From: Pirellula staleyi DSM 6068
GTDB lineage: Bacteria > Planctomycetota > Planctomycetia > Pirellulales > Pirellulaceae
NCBI GenBank assembly: GCA_945875845.1
Contig: CAMCMB010000068.1
Coordinates: 1-40,496, forward strand
Direction: 5' to 3'
DNA: 40,496 nucleotides
Below are positions 7,504-15,730 of the stretch, piece after piece (the first letter of the stretch is position 1; each line of letters opens with the position of its first letter). Both the position numbers and the translations under genes were made by a program. The notes under the pieces were generated by a model. That model was given only the letters and a program-made list of their open reading frames with translations, ran no database searches and was not told the DNA's origin.

Positions 7504-9021
7504 TTAGTTTTGATCCGACGGCTTGGGATCTTGCCATTGAAAGCCTTCGTCTAAGAAAATCTCCTGAGACTCGGCTGAACACAGCTTTAAAAACAATCGC
7601 TCGGCCAATTGAGCATGCGGTGAATTCTCTGCCACGGCGAAGGGTTGAGTTGCCACGGAGCAGGAAAGCCCTTGAATCCCAATCGCATCCAAGTAGTCGG
7701 CAGCACCGGCTGCATTGCTCAAATAGGCCACCGCCGCATCCAACGAACCTGCTCGCAATTGATTTACTAACATATCGCCGGTGGGTGTTTGCACGGTTAC
7801 ATTCTCCATGACTTCACGCTGCAAGCCGGCTTGGCGAATCGTGTTTTGCGTGAGCCATCCCATCGCGCATTGCTTTTCGTGGCCGACCCCAACTCGCACC
7901 CCCTTTTTTCCAAGATCGCGCAAGGACTCGATGCCAAAAGGATTTCCTTTTTGCACCAAGATAACCAACTGGTTCGTCGAAACGTCGACCGGCTTTGGGA
8001 AAAGGTCTGGAACTTGATTCATGAATTCGCGGTCGCACGCAAAATAGGCGTCGGGATGCTGACCGGCTTTCATCTGGGCTACCAAAATCCCACAGCCATT
8101 GTAAACCCGTGTCACTCGCACTCCTTCGCGATTCTCAAATTCCACCAACGACTCCTCGATGGCTGGTCGTAGCATCGAACCGGCAAAAATCGAAAGCTCC
8201 GGCACTTCGCTCCACACGTCGCCCTTCAAGACTTGAAAACCAGCCTCAGCATAATGCTTTAATCCCCGGTCGCGGGCGGCAACGAAGCGAGCGAAATGAA
8301 GCGCCGCTTGAGGTTGCTTGGAGCCAGTGATGACCGACAAAGAGACCTGCGAGACGAGTCCATCCAACTCGGAAAGCTCAACACCCTCCAAATCAGGATA
8401 GGCGTTCAGCAAGGCGTCGTACACAATCCCGGCATCCGCGGCGCCAACCACTAAATCATTCGCGACATCGGTAACCGTGGTTCGAAACGTAGCCGTTGCT
8501 CCTTCTAGCCCAGCCCAAAGATTCGATTCCGAAAGAACCTCGCGAGTCTTCTTTCCGATGGCAGACGAATCGGGACTCGCTTGCACAACGCGTAAATCCT
8601 TGCGTTTCAAATCCGCAAACTCGCGAATGCCTTTGGGGTTACCACGGCGGACTGCAGCGACAACACGCATTGTTGCGAGGGGCAGGACTTCACTTAGCAA
8701 ATTTTTCTGGCGACCCAATTCAATAAAACTGTCATCTGCTGGCAGATAAAGATCGCCAGTCTCGCTAACTTCGATGGCGGAGAGCAGGGTCTGCGATGCC
8801 CCGTATTGAATTTGGATCGAACGATGGAATTCACTCTCGTATTCCAGTCGAATCAATTCCATCACCCCCCGATTGCTGGCGGCGCAGAATAGCATCAGCG
8901 GTTCAGTCTTGTTGCCTTGTTTATCCAACACAGACTTATCCGAGGCTGTGTCATTCATCATAAACAGCAGTACGCCTACCACCACAACCGAGCCAACGAG
9001 GACCCATGCCATGCGATTCAT
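7504..9021 (-). CDS. Binding protein with two tandem ModA-like domains
   Basis: A membrane-anchored, extracytoplasmic protein of 505 residues made of two consecutive ModA-like substrate-binding domains (about 42-263 and 274-500). ModA proteins normally have one such domain (~250 aa). Domain 1 shows the ligand-lobe motifs LFCAASNRG, QYGASQTLL and ADAGIVY. Domain 2 shows LSIFAGSMLR, YNGCGILVAQMKAG, PDAYFACD and LDAAVAYLSNA. An N-terminal hydrophobic helix (about 5-22) has no signal-peptidase I site that I can see, so it may stay as an anchor. I chose ATG at 9021 rather than an upstream TTG because GGGAG lies upstream of it and the signal helix starts right after it. It sits in an operon with ModB and ModC-like genes downstream and an ACNVPVFRYALERW-family gene upstream. 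The ligand is inferred from the family only. Confidence 0.85.
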   Translation of the reverse strand: MNRMAWVLVGSVVVVGVLLFMMNDTASDKSVLDKQGNKTEPLMLFCAASNRGVMELIRLEYESEFHRSIQIQYGASQTLLSAIEVSETGDLYLPADDSFIELGRQKNLLSEVLPLATMRVVAAVRRGNPKGIREFADLKRKDLRVVQASPDSSAIGKKTREVLSESNLWAGLEGATATFRTTVTDVANDLVVGAADAGIVYDALLNAYPDLEGVELSELDGLVSQVSLSVITGSKQPQAALHFARFVAARDRGLKHYAEAGFQVLKGDVWSEVPELSIFAGSMLRPAIEESLVEFENREGVRVTRVYNGCGILVAQMKAGQHPDAYFACDREFMNQVPDLFPKPVDVSTNQLVILVQKGNPFGIESLRDLGKKGVRVGVGHEKQCAMGWLTQNTIRQAGLQREVMENVTVQTPTGDMLVNQLRAGSLDAAVAYLSNAAGAADYLDAIGIQGLSCSVATQPFAVAENSPHAQLAERLFLKLCSAESQEIFLDEGFQWQDPKPSDQN

Positions 9022-9076
9022 CGCGAGTTCTCCCAACACGAGGGCCCAGCGCGATACGATTCCATTGCGACTTGAT

Positions 9077-10072
9077 TCATTTTTTCCTGCCTGGAGGAAT
9101 GGTCAAAAGCGGCTGAGTTGCTGGGGTGCGTTCCAGGGTTGTGACGGCGGGCGGGGCTTCACCGTCTGCACCAAAAAGTTCTTGATTCCAATGGGTCGAG
9201 AGCAGCAAATCAAAGCCAGGATTTCGTTCCTTGACCTGGCATGAACAAGCTCCGCATAAAAACATTGTCAGGTCCTCGATCAAGCCCGCATCCACTTGTT
9301 TGGCCGGAATGACTTCCAGTGCCCTGCCTCGACCAAAAACAGGAGCAAGCAAGGGTTCGTCCTGCGAGTCAGCCTCGAAACCGGACATGAGTTTGACAAG
9401 AACTTGCTCTTGAACATCCATTGGGTCGATTTCCAAAATCGTAAACTTCAAAAACAAGGGCACTTCCGCATACAGTTCGGATCCGGGCAATCCAATTCCA
9501 TCTGGCAATTCGAGTTTCTTGCTCAATCGATCAAGCTCTTTGGTCAAGAGATTTCGGGTTAAATCGTTCTTGGCGGCGTCTTTGGATCGGAGCATCAGCC
9601 ACACGACGGAATCGCCAGCCAATAGTCGTCGCGACAGTTCACGTCGTGCCGGTGAATGGAACAAGTTTGCCGTCGACGCAGTCTCAAGTGAGCCATGCCA
9701 ATGGTTCACCATTTCGCCACTACCTAGCGATGTGCGAATCACGACATAGGGCAGCGTCACATGCGGTTGGTCTCGGAAAGTAGTCCAAAGCTCCATTCGC
9801 TTTCGGTCGGTATCTTGACCGATAGGGCTTCGCCGCACTTCTGCATTTGCGGAACCGCCCTTGTCGGACGCTTCCTTTTCCAATTGCTGCAGTTGTTGCT
9901 CTTGGAGATCGGAAAGCTTTCCGTCATGAAAGACAATCACTTCGCACAAATCGGGCTTCCAGCGTTCGAGTGCGTAACGAAAGACCGGCACATTGCATGC
10001 AAACGCGATCGTCGCGCTGAGGCAAATCGAAATTGCGATGCATGTTTGCACACTTGTTCTTTTCAACAACAT
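9077..10072 (-). CDS. Exported protein of unknown function, ACNVPVFRYALERW family
   Basis: A 331-residue exported protein. After a signal peptide (about 1-25) the mature part begins with the motif ACNVPVFRYALERW, which I recall from planctomycete and verrucomicrobial proteins often encoded near ABC transporters; no function is known to me. The Cys directly after the signal sequence (FACN) could be a lipidated cysteine, although the -3/-1 residues (F-A) are not an ideal lipobox. A second Cys-rich motif CGACSCQVKE lies near residues 277-286 and could bind a metal or form disulfides. A Gln/Glu/Lys-rich stretch around 55-70 may be helical. The ATG at 10072 is preferred over the in-frame TTG at 10093 because AAAGGA sits a few bases upstream. 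It lies 10 bp after the stop of the composite PQQ gene, so it is co-transcribed. Confidence 0.75.
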   Translation of the reverse strand: MLLKRTSVQTCIAISICLSATIAFACNVPVFRYALERWKPDLCEVIVFHDGKLSDLQEQQLQQLEKEASDKGGSANAEVRRSPIGQDTDRKRMELWTTFRDQPHVTLPYVVIRTSLGSGEMVNHWHGSLETASTANLFHSPARRELSRRLLAGDSVVWLMLRSKDAAKNDLTRNLLTKELDRLSKKLELPDGIGLPGSELYAEVPLFLKFTILEIDPMDVQEQVLVKLMSGFEADSQDEPLLAPVFGRGRALEVIPAKQVDAGLIEDLTMFLCGACSCQVKERNPGFDLLLSTHWNQELFGADGEAPPAVTTLERTPATQPLLTIPPGRKK

Positions 10073-10082
10073 CTCATTTCCT

Positions 10083-13000
10083 TTACTCACCAAAACACAT
10101 CAACCGGCCATCGATCGTGGACAGGAACAATTTGCCACTTGCACCGGCCATACCGTCCCACGCAGGCAATGCTCCCAATTCGAGTTCATGTTCTACCTTG
10201 CCGCTATCGCAGTTCACACAAAGCAGCAGGCCACTGTATTTGCCCTCCAAGGCGTCGTCTTGTCTTGCGAGTAGCTGCTGAACCTCTTCGTCCTTTTCGG
10301 ATAGTTTTTTGAAGGTCTCTTCTTCATCAATGATGTCCAAGGGGCCTGCGATAAATAGTTTGTTTCCGGCGAGCACCATAGCGCGAACGTAGATCGGTAC
10401 ATCATTGGCCCATTTTGGTTTCACGAGGCTGTTACCCATCTTGGGGCTTCCGCCTTGATTGTCGCCGCTGGCTTTGGGTGCAGCGGCGTTTTTGGCTGTG
10501 AATTTCATGGCTTTGCCTATCTTGCCTTCGACAATCGACCCGCCCTCCATAGTGCCGTTGTTTCGGTAGGTCGAAAAGTCGCGAGCGGTGCCGTCATCAA
10601 AGGTGATGACCAGCCTTGGATCGTTACCTAGCTCGGATCCATTCTTGAAGCGTTCGGCAATAGCCTCATCCTCGGTTGCGTTCAGGTAGAACCGGACTTC
10701 GTCGATGAGTCCAGCGAAGGAGTTTGGGGTGGCATATTCACCGACAGACGAATTAGCATCTGCGCCCACTTCCATTCCTTGAGCGGGATCTTTGGTAAGC
10801 AAACCGGAAGCGATTTCTTCGGCAACGCGTTGACCATCGACGAACAAAGACATCTTTTTGTCTTCGGTCAATACTCCGACAATATGATGCCAACCACCCA
10901 CAATGCGTTTGGGTCCGATCGCAGTCGTCAACTTGCTTTCCGACCTAACGAGAAACGCGGGTCGACCTTCTTCGATGACCAGCGCAAAACCCTCGGCGGG
11001 GCCACCGCGAGCCACGATAACGCCGTTGGGTTTGGTGGCGGTTACCCAAGCTTCGACCGTCAAAGCCTTACCGGCAGGGTTCAGGCTGGGTGCGTTTTGA
11101 AATTGAGCATAGGAGCCGCCCGATGGCCCCCCAGTTCCCCCCTTATTGAAGTTTTCTGGGATCTCGGGTGGCGTGGGATCGGCTTTGAACAATTGGTGTT
11201 CCATCGTGGTTGTCCAACGCAGATACTCGGGCTTGCGACCGTATCCATAGACGTAACCATTGCCGTTGACCATGATGCGCCCCGAAGGAGCATACTTACC
11301 CGCTTGATAGTAACCCCCATGACCTCCCGCGAAGCTTTGCCCAAGTACCCAATAGGATCGATGAAACCAGGAGTCGTCTAGGAAGCCCATGGGTGCAAAC
11401 AAGTGTGCGCTGTCGCCTCGCTGCACGGATGCTTGAGCTGCAAAGTCGCCCGAGTTTGGCCCGATCTCCAATCGCGTTCCCTCGAGATTAAACTTTTGTG
11501 ACTTCATGTACATGAACTTTCCGTCGGAGGACAAAATGTCCGGTAATCCGACCGGCATCTGCAGTATCTTGAGTTTCTCCTGTATGTTGTTGCCGGTCTC
11601 CGGATTGGTTTCATCCATGATGTTCTCGCAAAGCTTTGCACCGGTCTCCAAGTTCAGTCGGATCAAGCGCAAGCCGCCGTCTAGGAAATTGGATCGGCCT
11701 GAAACGCAGTTGACAATGTCGTCTTGGATCAACACGCTACCGTGTACCGGCCAAAGGGATTCCAGCTGTTCATAAGCCATGCTTCGGCGATCCAGGGGTG
11801 CAGCGCGGTAACGCCACGCCAATTGTCCGTCCGACGCTTGCAAGCAGTAGACCCAGCCGTCTGCTCCTCCGAACACGACTCTGCCCCGGCAGACAGTCGG
11901 CGGCGAGTCTATTCGAGCGCCGGCTGTAAACGACCAAAGTTCCTTTCCACTGGACTCATCAAAAGCGAACAACGTGTGGGCATCCATTTTGGCAACGTAG
12001 ACACGCCCCCGAGCGATGACAGGGGAAGTCAATCTACCACCTAAATCGACAGTCCACTTCTTTTCGACGATGGGCTTGATCAGTTGGGAGGCAGAACCGC
12101 TTCGCGATGCATCGTGTCGAAAGGTTGGCCAGTCTCCCACTTGGTTCGCGGCGACATCCTCGAGCGGTTGCGAAAAGGCGGGGCCCTTTTGCAGTCGCCC
12201 TTCCTCAGGGACATTGGCTGGGATAGGGCGAGTCGGCGCCATGGGAGCGAGCGCGTTGAAGCCGAATAGTTTTGCTTCCGGATAGCAAGCGCAGTTATGG
12301 GGTGGCGTGTAAGTCAAACCGTTGCAGGGCATCACGCCATAGAGGCACCCACCGCGCACCCAGTGGTTGATGTCCCAGTGCTTGCTATCAGGACTTACGA
12401 ACTCCACGCCAGTACGCGAGGGAATCAAGAAGTTATCGGTCGCTTTGGCGATGTAGCAACGATGGTGAAACCAGTACGTATCGACGTCGGGCGAGAATTC
12501 CTTTTTTACTTCGCCCGTCTTGGCATCGCGTCCCGTGTAGACTCCGGTGTCTTTGCCCGAAGTCGTAGGGGCGCACCAGACCAGCCCGCCCATGACGAGC
12601 AGATCTTGAGGTGACTGATACCCCGAATTAGGATGGACCGCATCCCACAGCAATTCGCCGTCCTTCTTGGAGACGCTGATCATTTTGCCGTCGCCACCTG
12701 CATACAAAACGACTTCTTCATCGACTACCAGACGCGGCCCAAAGTTGAATGTAAACCGATTGCGACGACTTACCGGTTTGGTTTCCCAGGCGACTTGGCC
12801 AGACCGGTGCTCGACGCTGATCAATTTCTCGCCGTCATGGAAATAGACTCGCGAACTGTCGGCAGCCAAGGTGAGGGGCGAAATCCTGGTTTGCTTGGCC
12901 CAAAGAGTGCGACCCGTGTCCGCTTCCACGGCCATCAAGATTCGCGGATCTTCGTCCCAGAACATCCTTCCGGCCACGGCTTGATCGCCGACCGTTGCAT

Positions 13001-14003
13001 TGAGAGGCGCGTAGTCCGCAAGTTCCCCTTTGCCCTTTCTCACGACAAGAAACAAAATCCCTTGCGTGGTGACAATCTCTTCAGTGCCATCGGTTCCCGC
13101 GAACGTTTGCAGAGTCTTGCCTGTCGCAGCATTGATGGATGTCAACGGTGCGTCGTAGCCCAACGTGGCATAAACGGTATTGTCCGTCGAGACCAAGCGT
13201 CGCGAGAGTTGAGTCGGTCCACTCTTGAGCGGCCAGAGATGGCTTTGCCAGTTTTCGATATCGCGTTTCCACAAGACAGTTCCATTGAACGCATCGCGAG
13301 CAATCAGCTTCCATTTGGACGGGAGTTGGATGGAGATTCGGCTTCCCTCGTCCATGATGTAAAATATCCGCCCGCCCGTCGATACCAGTGCGCTCATGCT
13401 AGCCATACGATCGTGGTGACGAGAGTAGCGTGGGCTGCCGACCCACTGGAGATGTCGCGGTGGAGCGACCACATCGTCGTGCGCAACGGAATTCCCACTC
13501 GCATCGTGCAAGTAGTGGGACCATTCGTCAATATTGCTCGGACGCGGCTTGACGGTCTTGGTCCATCCGCCTTTGGAATCCTTGAGATAGGCAACGCCAT
13601 TTGGCACAAGGACTCGCAGTACTTCTTCTTGCGGTACGTCCCCTTGGTCCTCAATCACCATCAGGTTGACCAAGTTATCGATATAGGGAAGCTGCGATCC
13701 TAAGAGTTGATCGACGGCCACATCGCCATAGATTCCTGACTTACGAATGAGATCGCGGGCTTTCTGGACCACCGTTGCGTTGCGGTCTAAGCCCTGTACC
13801 TGGATTCCATCACCTTGTCGAAGGGCAACCGTCAACTCACCTGTTCCAACGCCTAAATGGACGATGAACCCGCCGGTGACCCCGGTTTGACTCAAAATTT
13901 CGGAGGCTTGCTGCTTCGCATCTGCGAGAAGCGCGTGAGGTGGGAGAACCATAGACAAGGTCCACAGTATCGACACCATGGCAAAGGACTGAAAACGCCT
14001 CAT
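10083..14003 (-). CDS. Composite PQQ-type beta-propeller protein with methyltransferase-like and LamG-like parts
   Basis: A 1306-residue exported protein. In order it has: a signal peptide (about 1-28, ending LLADA); a Rossmann-like segment resembling a class I SAM methyltransferase (HLGVGTGELTVAL, then LDRN) at about 40-140; a first run of PQQ-like propeller blades (for example AFNGTVLWKRD and DTGRTLWAKQ) to about residue 590; a second propeller starting DWPTFRHDASRSG with blades such as SGKELWSF; a LamG/concanavalin-like domain (LTVEAWVTATKPNG to IDEVRFYLN), roughly 945-1100; and a last blade near the C-terminus. The propellers may bind PQQ or act only as scaffolds. A Cys cluster HNCACYP occurs mid-protein. 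ATG 14003 is chosen over 14099 because of the upstream GAGG and the signal peptide. The family recurs in planctomycetes with unknown substrate. Confidence 0.82.
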   Translation of the reverse strand: MRRFQSFAMVSILWTLSMVLPPHALLADAKQQASEILSQTGVTGGFIVHLGVGTGELTVALRQGDGIQVQGLDRNATVVQKARDLIRKSGIYGDVAVDQLLGSQLPYIDNLVNLMVIEDQGDVPQEEVLRVLVPNGVAYLKDSKGGWTKTVKPRPSNIDEWSHYLHDASGNSVAHDDVVAPPRHLQWVGSPRYSRHHDRMASMSALVSTGGRIFYIMDEGSRISIQLPSKWKLIARDAFNGTVLWKRDIENWQSHLWPLKSGPTQLSRRLVSTDNTVYATLGYDAPLTSINAATGKTLQTFAGTDGTEEIVTTQGILFLVVRKGKGELADYAPLNATVGDQAVAGRMFWDEDPRILMAVEADTGRTLWAKQTRISPLTLAADSSRVYFHDGEKLISVEHRSGQVAWETKPVSRRNRFTFNFGPRLVVDEEVVLYAGGDGKMISVSKKDGELLWDAVHPNSGYQSPQDLLVMGGLVWCAPTTSGKDTGVYTGRDAKTGEVKKEFSPDVDTYWFHHRCYIAKATDNFLIPSRTGVEFVSPDSKHWDINHWVRGGCLYGVMPCNGLTYTPPHNCACYPEAKLFGFNALAPMAPTRPIPANVPEEGRLQKGPAFSQPLEDVAANQVGDWPTFRHDASRSGSASQLIKPIVEKKWTVDLGGRLTSPVIARGRVYVAKMDAHTLFAFDESSGKELWSFTAGARIDSPPTVCRGRVVFGGADGWVYCLQASDGQLAWRYRAAPLDRRSMAYEQLESLWPVHGSVLIQDDIVNCVSGRSNFLDGGLRLIRLNLETGAKLCENIMDETNPETGNNIQEKLKILQMPVGLPDILSSDGKFMYMKSQKFNLEGTRLEIGPNSGDFAAQASVQRGDSAHLFAPMGFLDDSWFHRSYWVLGQSFAGGHGGYYQAGKYAPSGRIMVNGNGYVYGYGRKPEYLRWTTTMEHQLFKADPTPPEIPENFNKGGTGGPSGGSYAQFQNAPSLNPAGKALTVEAWVTATKPNGVIVARGGPAEGFALVIEEGRPAFLVRSESKLTTAIGPKRIVGGWHHIVGVLTEDKKMSLFVDGQRVAEEIASGLLTKDPAQGMEVGADANSSVGEYATPNSFAGLIDEVRFYLNATEDEAIAERFKNGSELGNDPRLVITFDDGTARDFSTYRNNGTMEGGSIVEGKIGKAMKFTAKNAAAPKASGDNQGGSPKMGNSLVKPKWANDVPIYVRAMVLAGNKLFIAGPLDIIDEEETFKKLSEKDEEVQQLLARQDDALEGKYSGLLLCVNCDSGKVEHELELGALPAWDGMAGASGKLFLSTIDGRLMCFGE

Positions 14004-14100
14004 GGATGACCTCAGTTTGACGAATGGACGGACGGATGGAGAGGATTGCGTATCGTGACCTGCGCAGTCACCAACGTTTAATGTAACCGCTTGGTGCAAC

Positions 14101-14234
14101 TATTGCGACACAGCCGACAAAAGGTGCAGGCACGCTCCGCCGTGCCGTTCGCAGTCAAGCTTTTGCCGGGATTCTAGGTGGACGGCACATGGAATGTGCC
14201 TACTATTTTGACTTTTGTCGGCTGTGTCTATTGC
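14101..14234. mobile_element. MITE copy 1: 122-bp element with perfect 17-bp inverted ends and 6-bp flanking repeats
   Basis: The element spans 14107-14228. Its ends are exact inverted repeats: GACACAGCCGACAAAAG at 14107-14123 and CTTTTGTCGGCTGTGTC at 14212-14228. It is bracketed by the direct repeat TATTGC at 14101-14106 and 14229-14234, as expected for a target duplication. Inside are two hairpins: GGCACG-ctccgc-CGTGCC at 14129-14146 and GGCACAT-gga-ATGTGCC at 14184-14200. It has no coding capacity, so it would need a transposase in trans. A second copy lies at 35614-35768. It separates the two PQQ-protein genes and could weaken or end read-through between them. Confidence 0.85.
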
Positions 14235-14292
14235 TCGGGTTGAAAAAGTGTGCGACCCAAGGCTTTGTTGGCGAACACCTTCGGCGCTGGCT

Positions 14293-15603
14293 TTATTTCT
14301 TGATCGCGTACAACGCCTCGTACGATCGAATGTACAACGTTCCGTTGGATACGATAGGAGATGCGGTGATCGCTTCCCCCATCTCCATCGTGCTGACCAA
14401 CTTGAACTCTCGACCGGCACGAACCACGGTGAAATGCCCGTCGTTTGAACCAAAGTAAATATGCCCATCGGCGACCATGGGGCTTGAACGATGCTGGCCC
14501 GAGTACGTTCGTTCCATGTACAACTCTTTGCCGGTTGCAAGCTCCATGCATTGGAGCTTACCGTCTTTGTGCAGCAGATAAACCAAGCCATCTTCGATCA
14601 GAGGAATCGACACGTCAGGCGTCCTGGCTGAATTCCACGCGATCGCTTCTTTGTTTTTCGAACTGTCCCCCTTCAGGGCGGACGCCTTCAGAGCGATGAC
14701 CGGCCCCTCTTTGGCGGTCGGAACGATGATGGAATTGGTCGCTGGTGACACGCAAGGAGAAGCGACGAAGCGAAACGTTTTGTCTACCGGTTTCGAGTTG
14801 TTCTCGCTTGGACCGTTGAGTAGTCCGAATCGCCATACTTCATTCCCTGTGCTCAAGTCATGACCCGTTATGCAATCCGCACCATGAACGACAAGGAACT
14901 TGCTCAACTTGTCGTCGTATATAAAAGGGGAAGCGTACGAGTGCTTGCACTCAAAGGCCGCATCGGTAACTCGCTCGACTTCCCAAACCGTTTTGCCCGT
15001 CATCTTGTCAAGCTTGATAACCTTGCCTGTTCTGGTATTGTCGTCCATTTTCATTCGTCCATGGATGAGTTGCATGTAGAGATGGTCGCCATCCAACACG
15101 GGCGTTGAAGTCATTCCGAATTGGATATCCAGTTTGCCGAAGCGATCGCCAACGTCAAACTTCCAGACTTCGGCGCCGTCCTTGGTATAACAAGCGAGTA
15201 CACCCGTGCCAAAGAACACCCAGACATGCTTGCCGTCCGTGCATGGAGAGGGAGAAGCAGAGTTGCCTTCGCCGGCCCTCGCGTCCTGGTTACCGGTGCC
15301 GACGGTTTGCTTCCAAAGTACCTTGCCATCCGTTGTACTTAAGCAAAGGACTACCAAATCATTTTTGTCTGCGCTGGTTGCATAGATTCGGTCCTCCCAA
15401 ACACAAGGTGTCGCCCCGGCTTGTCCAGGCATCGGCGTTCGCCATGCAATATTTTCGGTTTTACTCCATTGAGTTGGCAAATTCTTTTCGGTCGAAATTC
15501 CGTCGCTGCGGGGGCCACGCCACTGTGGCCAATTCTCAGCATGGATCTTCCCGGAAAAAAGCAAGGCAAACAATGCGGAACAGTAAAGATTCAATCGTTT
15601 CAT
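14293..15603 (-). CDS. PQQ-like beta-propeller repeat protein
   Basis: A 436-residue exported protein with a signal peptide (about 1-22, ending KIHAE), then WPQWRGPRSDG, the usual opening of planctomycete PQQ-propeller proteins. Blade signatures follow: TTDGKVLWKQ, KDGAEVWKF, MTGKTVWEVE, STGNEVWRFG and a final GTLYIRSYEALYAI. Each is a W-docking strand of a beta-propeller, about seven to eight blades in total. It would act in the periplasm or be exposed. The family includes quinoproteins and BamB-like scaffolds; no catalytic Asp or disulfide typical of alcohol dehydrogenases is evident, so a scaffold or binding role is at least as likely as an enzyme. It is followed by the MITE at 14107-14228 and the larger PQQ gene. 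The start ATG at 15603 lacks a clear ribosome-binding site. Confidence 0.87.
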   Translation of the reverse strand: MKRLNLYCSALFALLFSGKIHAENWPQWRGPRSDGISTEKNLPTQWSKTENIAWRTPMPGQAGATPCVWEDRIYATSADKNDLVVLCLSTTDGKVLWKQTVGTGNQDARAGEGNSASPSPCTDGKHVWVFFGTGVLACYTKDGAEVWKFDVGDRFGKLDIQFGMTSTPVLDGDHLYMQLIHGRMKMDDNTRTGKVIKLDKMTGKTVWEVERVTDAAFECKHSYASPFIYDDKLSKFLVVHGADCITGHDLSTGNEVWRFGLLNGPSENNSKPVDKTFRFVASPCVSPATNSIIVPTAKEGPVIALKASALKGDSSKNKEAIAWNSARTPDVSIPLIEDGLVYLLHKDGKLQCMELATGKELYMERTYSGQHRSSPMVADGHIYFGSNDGHFTVVRAGREFKLVSTMEMGEAITASPIVSNGTLYIRSYEALYAIKK

Positions 15604-15648
15604 GGAAATGCAAAGTCGGTTGGTGGGAAGGTGAATGTTGTGGGATAG

Positions 15649-15693
15649 GCTTCCAGCCTGTCAAGCTCGCGGGGTATGCTTCCAGCCTGTCAA
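15649..15693. repeat. Short direct repeats GCTTCCAGCCTGTCAA
   Basis: Two identical 16-bp copies at 15649-15664 and 15678-15693 lie between the PHP-like gene and the PQQ gene. The first carries a small hairpin GGCT-tcc-AGCC. They look like fragments of a planctomycete intergenic repeat and carry no gene. Confidence 0.6.
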
Positions 15694-15730
15694 ACGAAGC
15701 CCATTCTAATCTCCAAACCGCCTGGCGGGA

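Noticed and set aside
12633-13703. Plus-strand open frame of 356 codons
   Set aside because: It is antisense to the composite PQQ gene, whose frame has clear propeller motifs over the same bases.
14100-14591. Minus-strand open frame of 163 codons beginning inside the PQQ gene and crossing MITE copy 1
   Set aside because: It is another frame of the PQQ gene end and runs through the element; no family resemblance.
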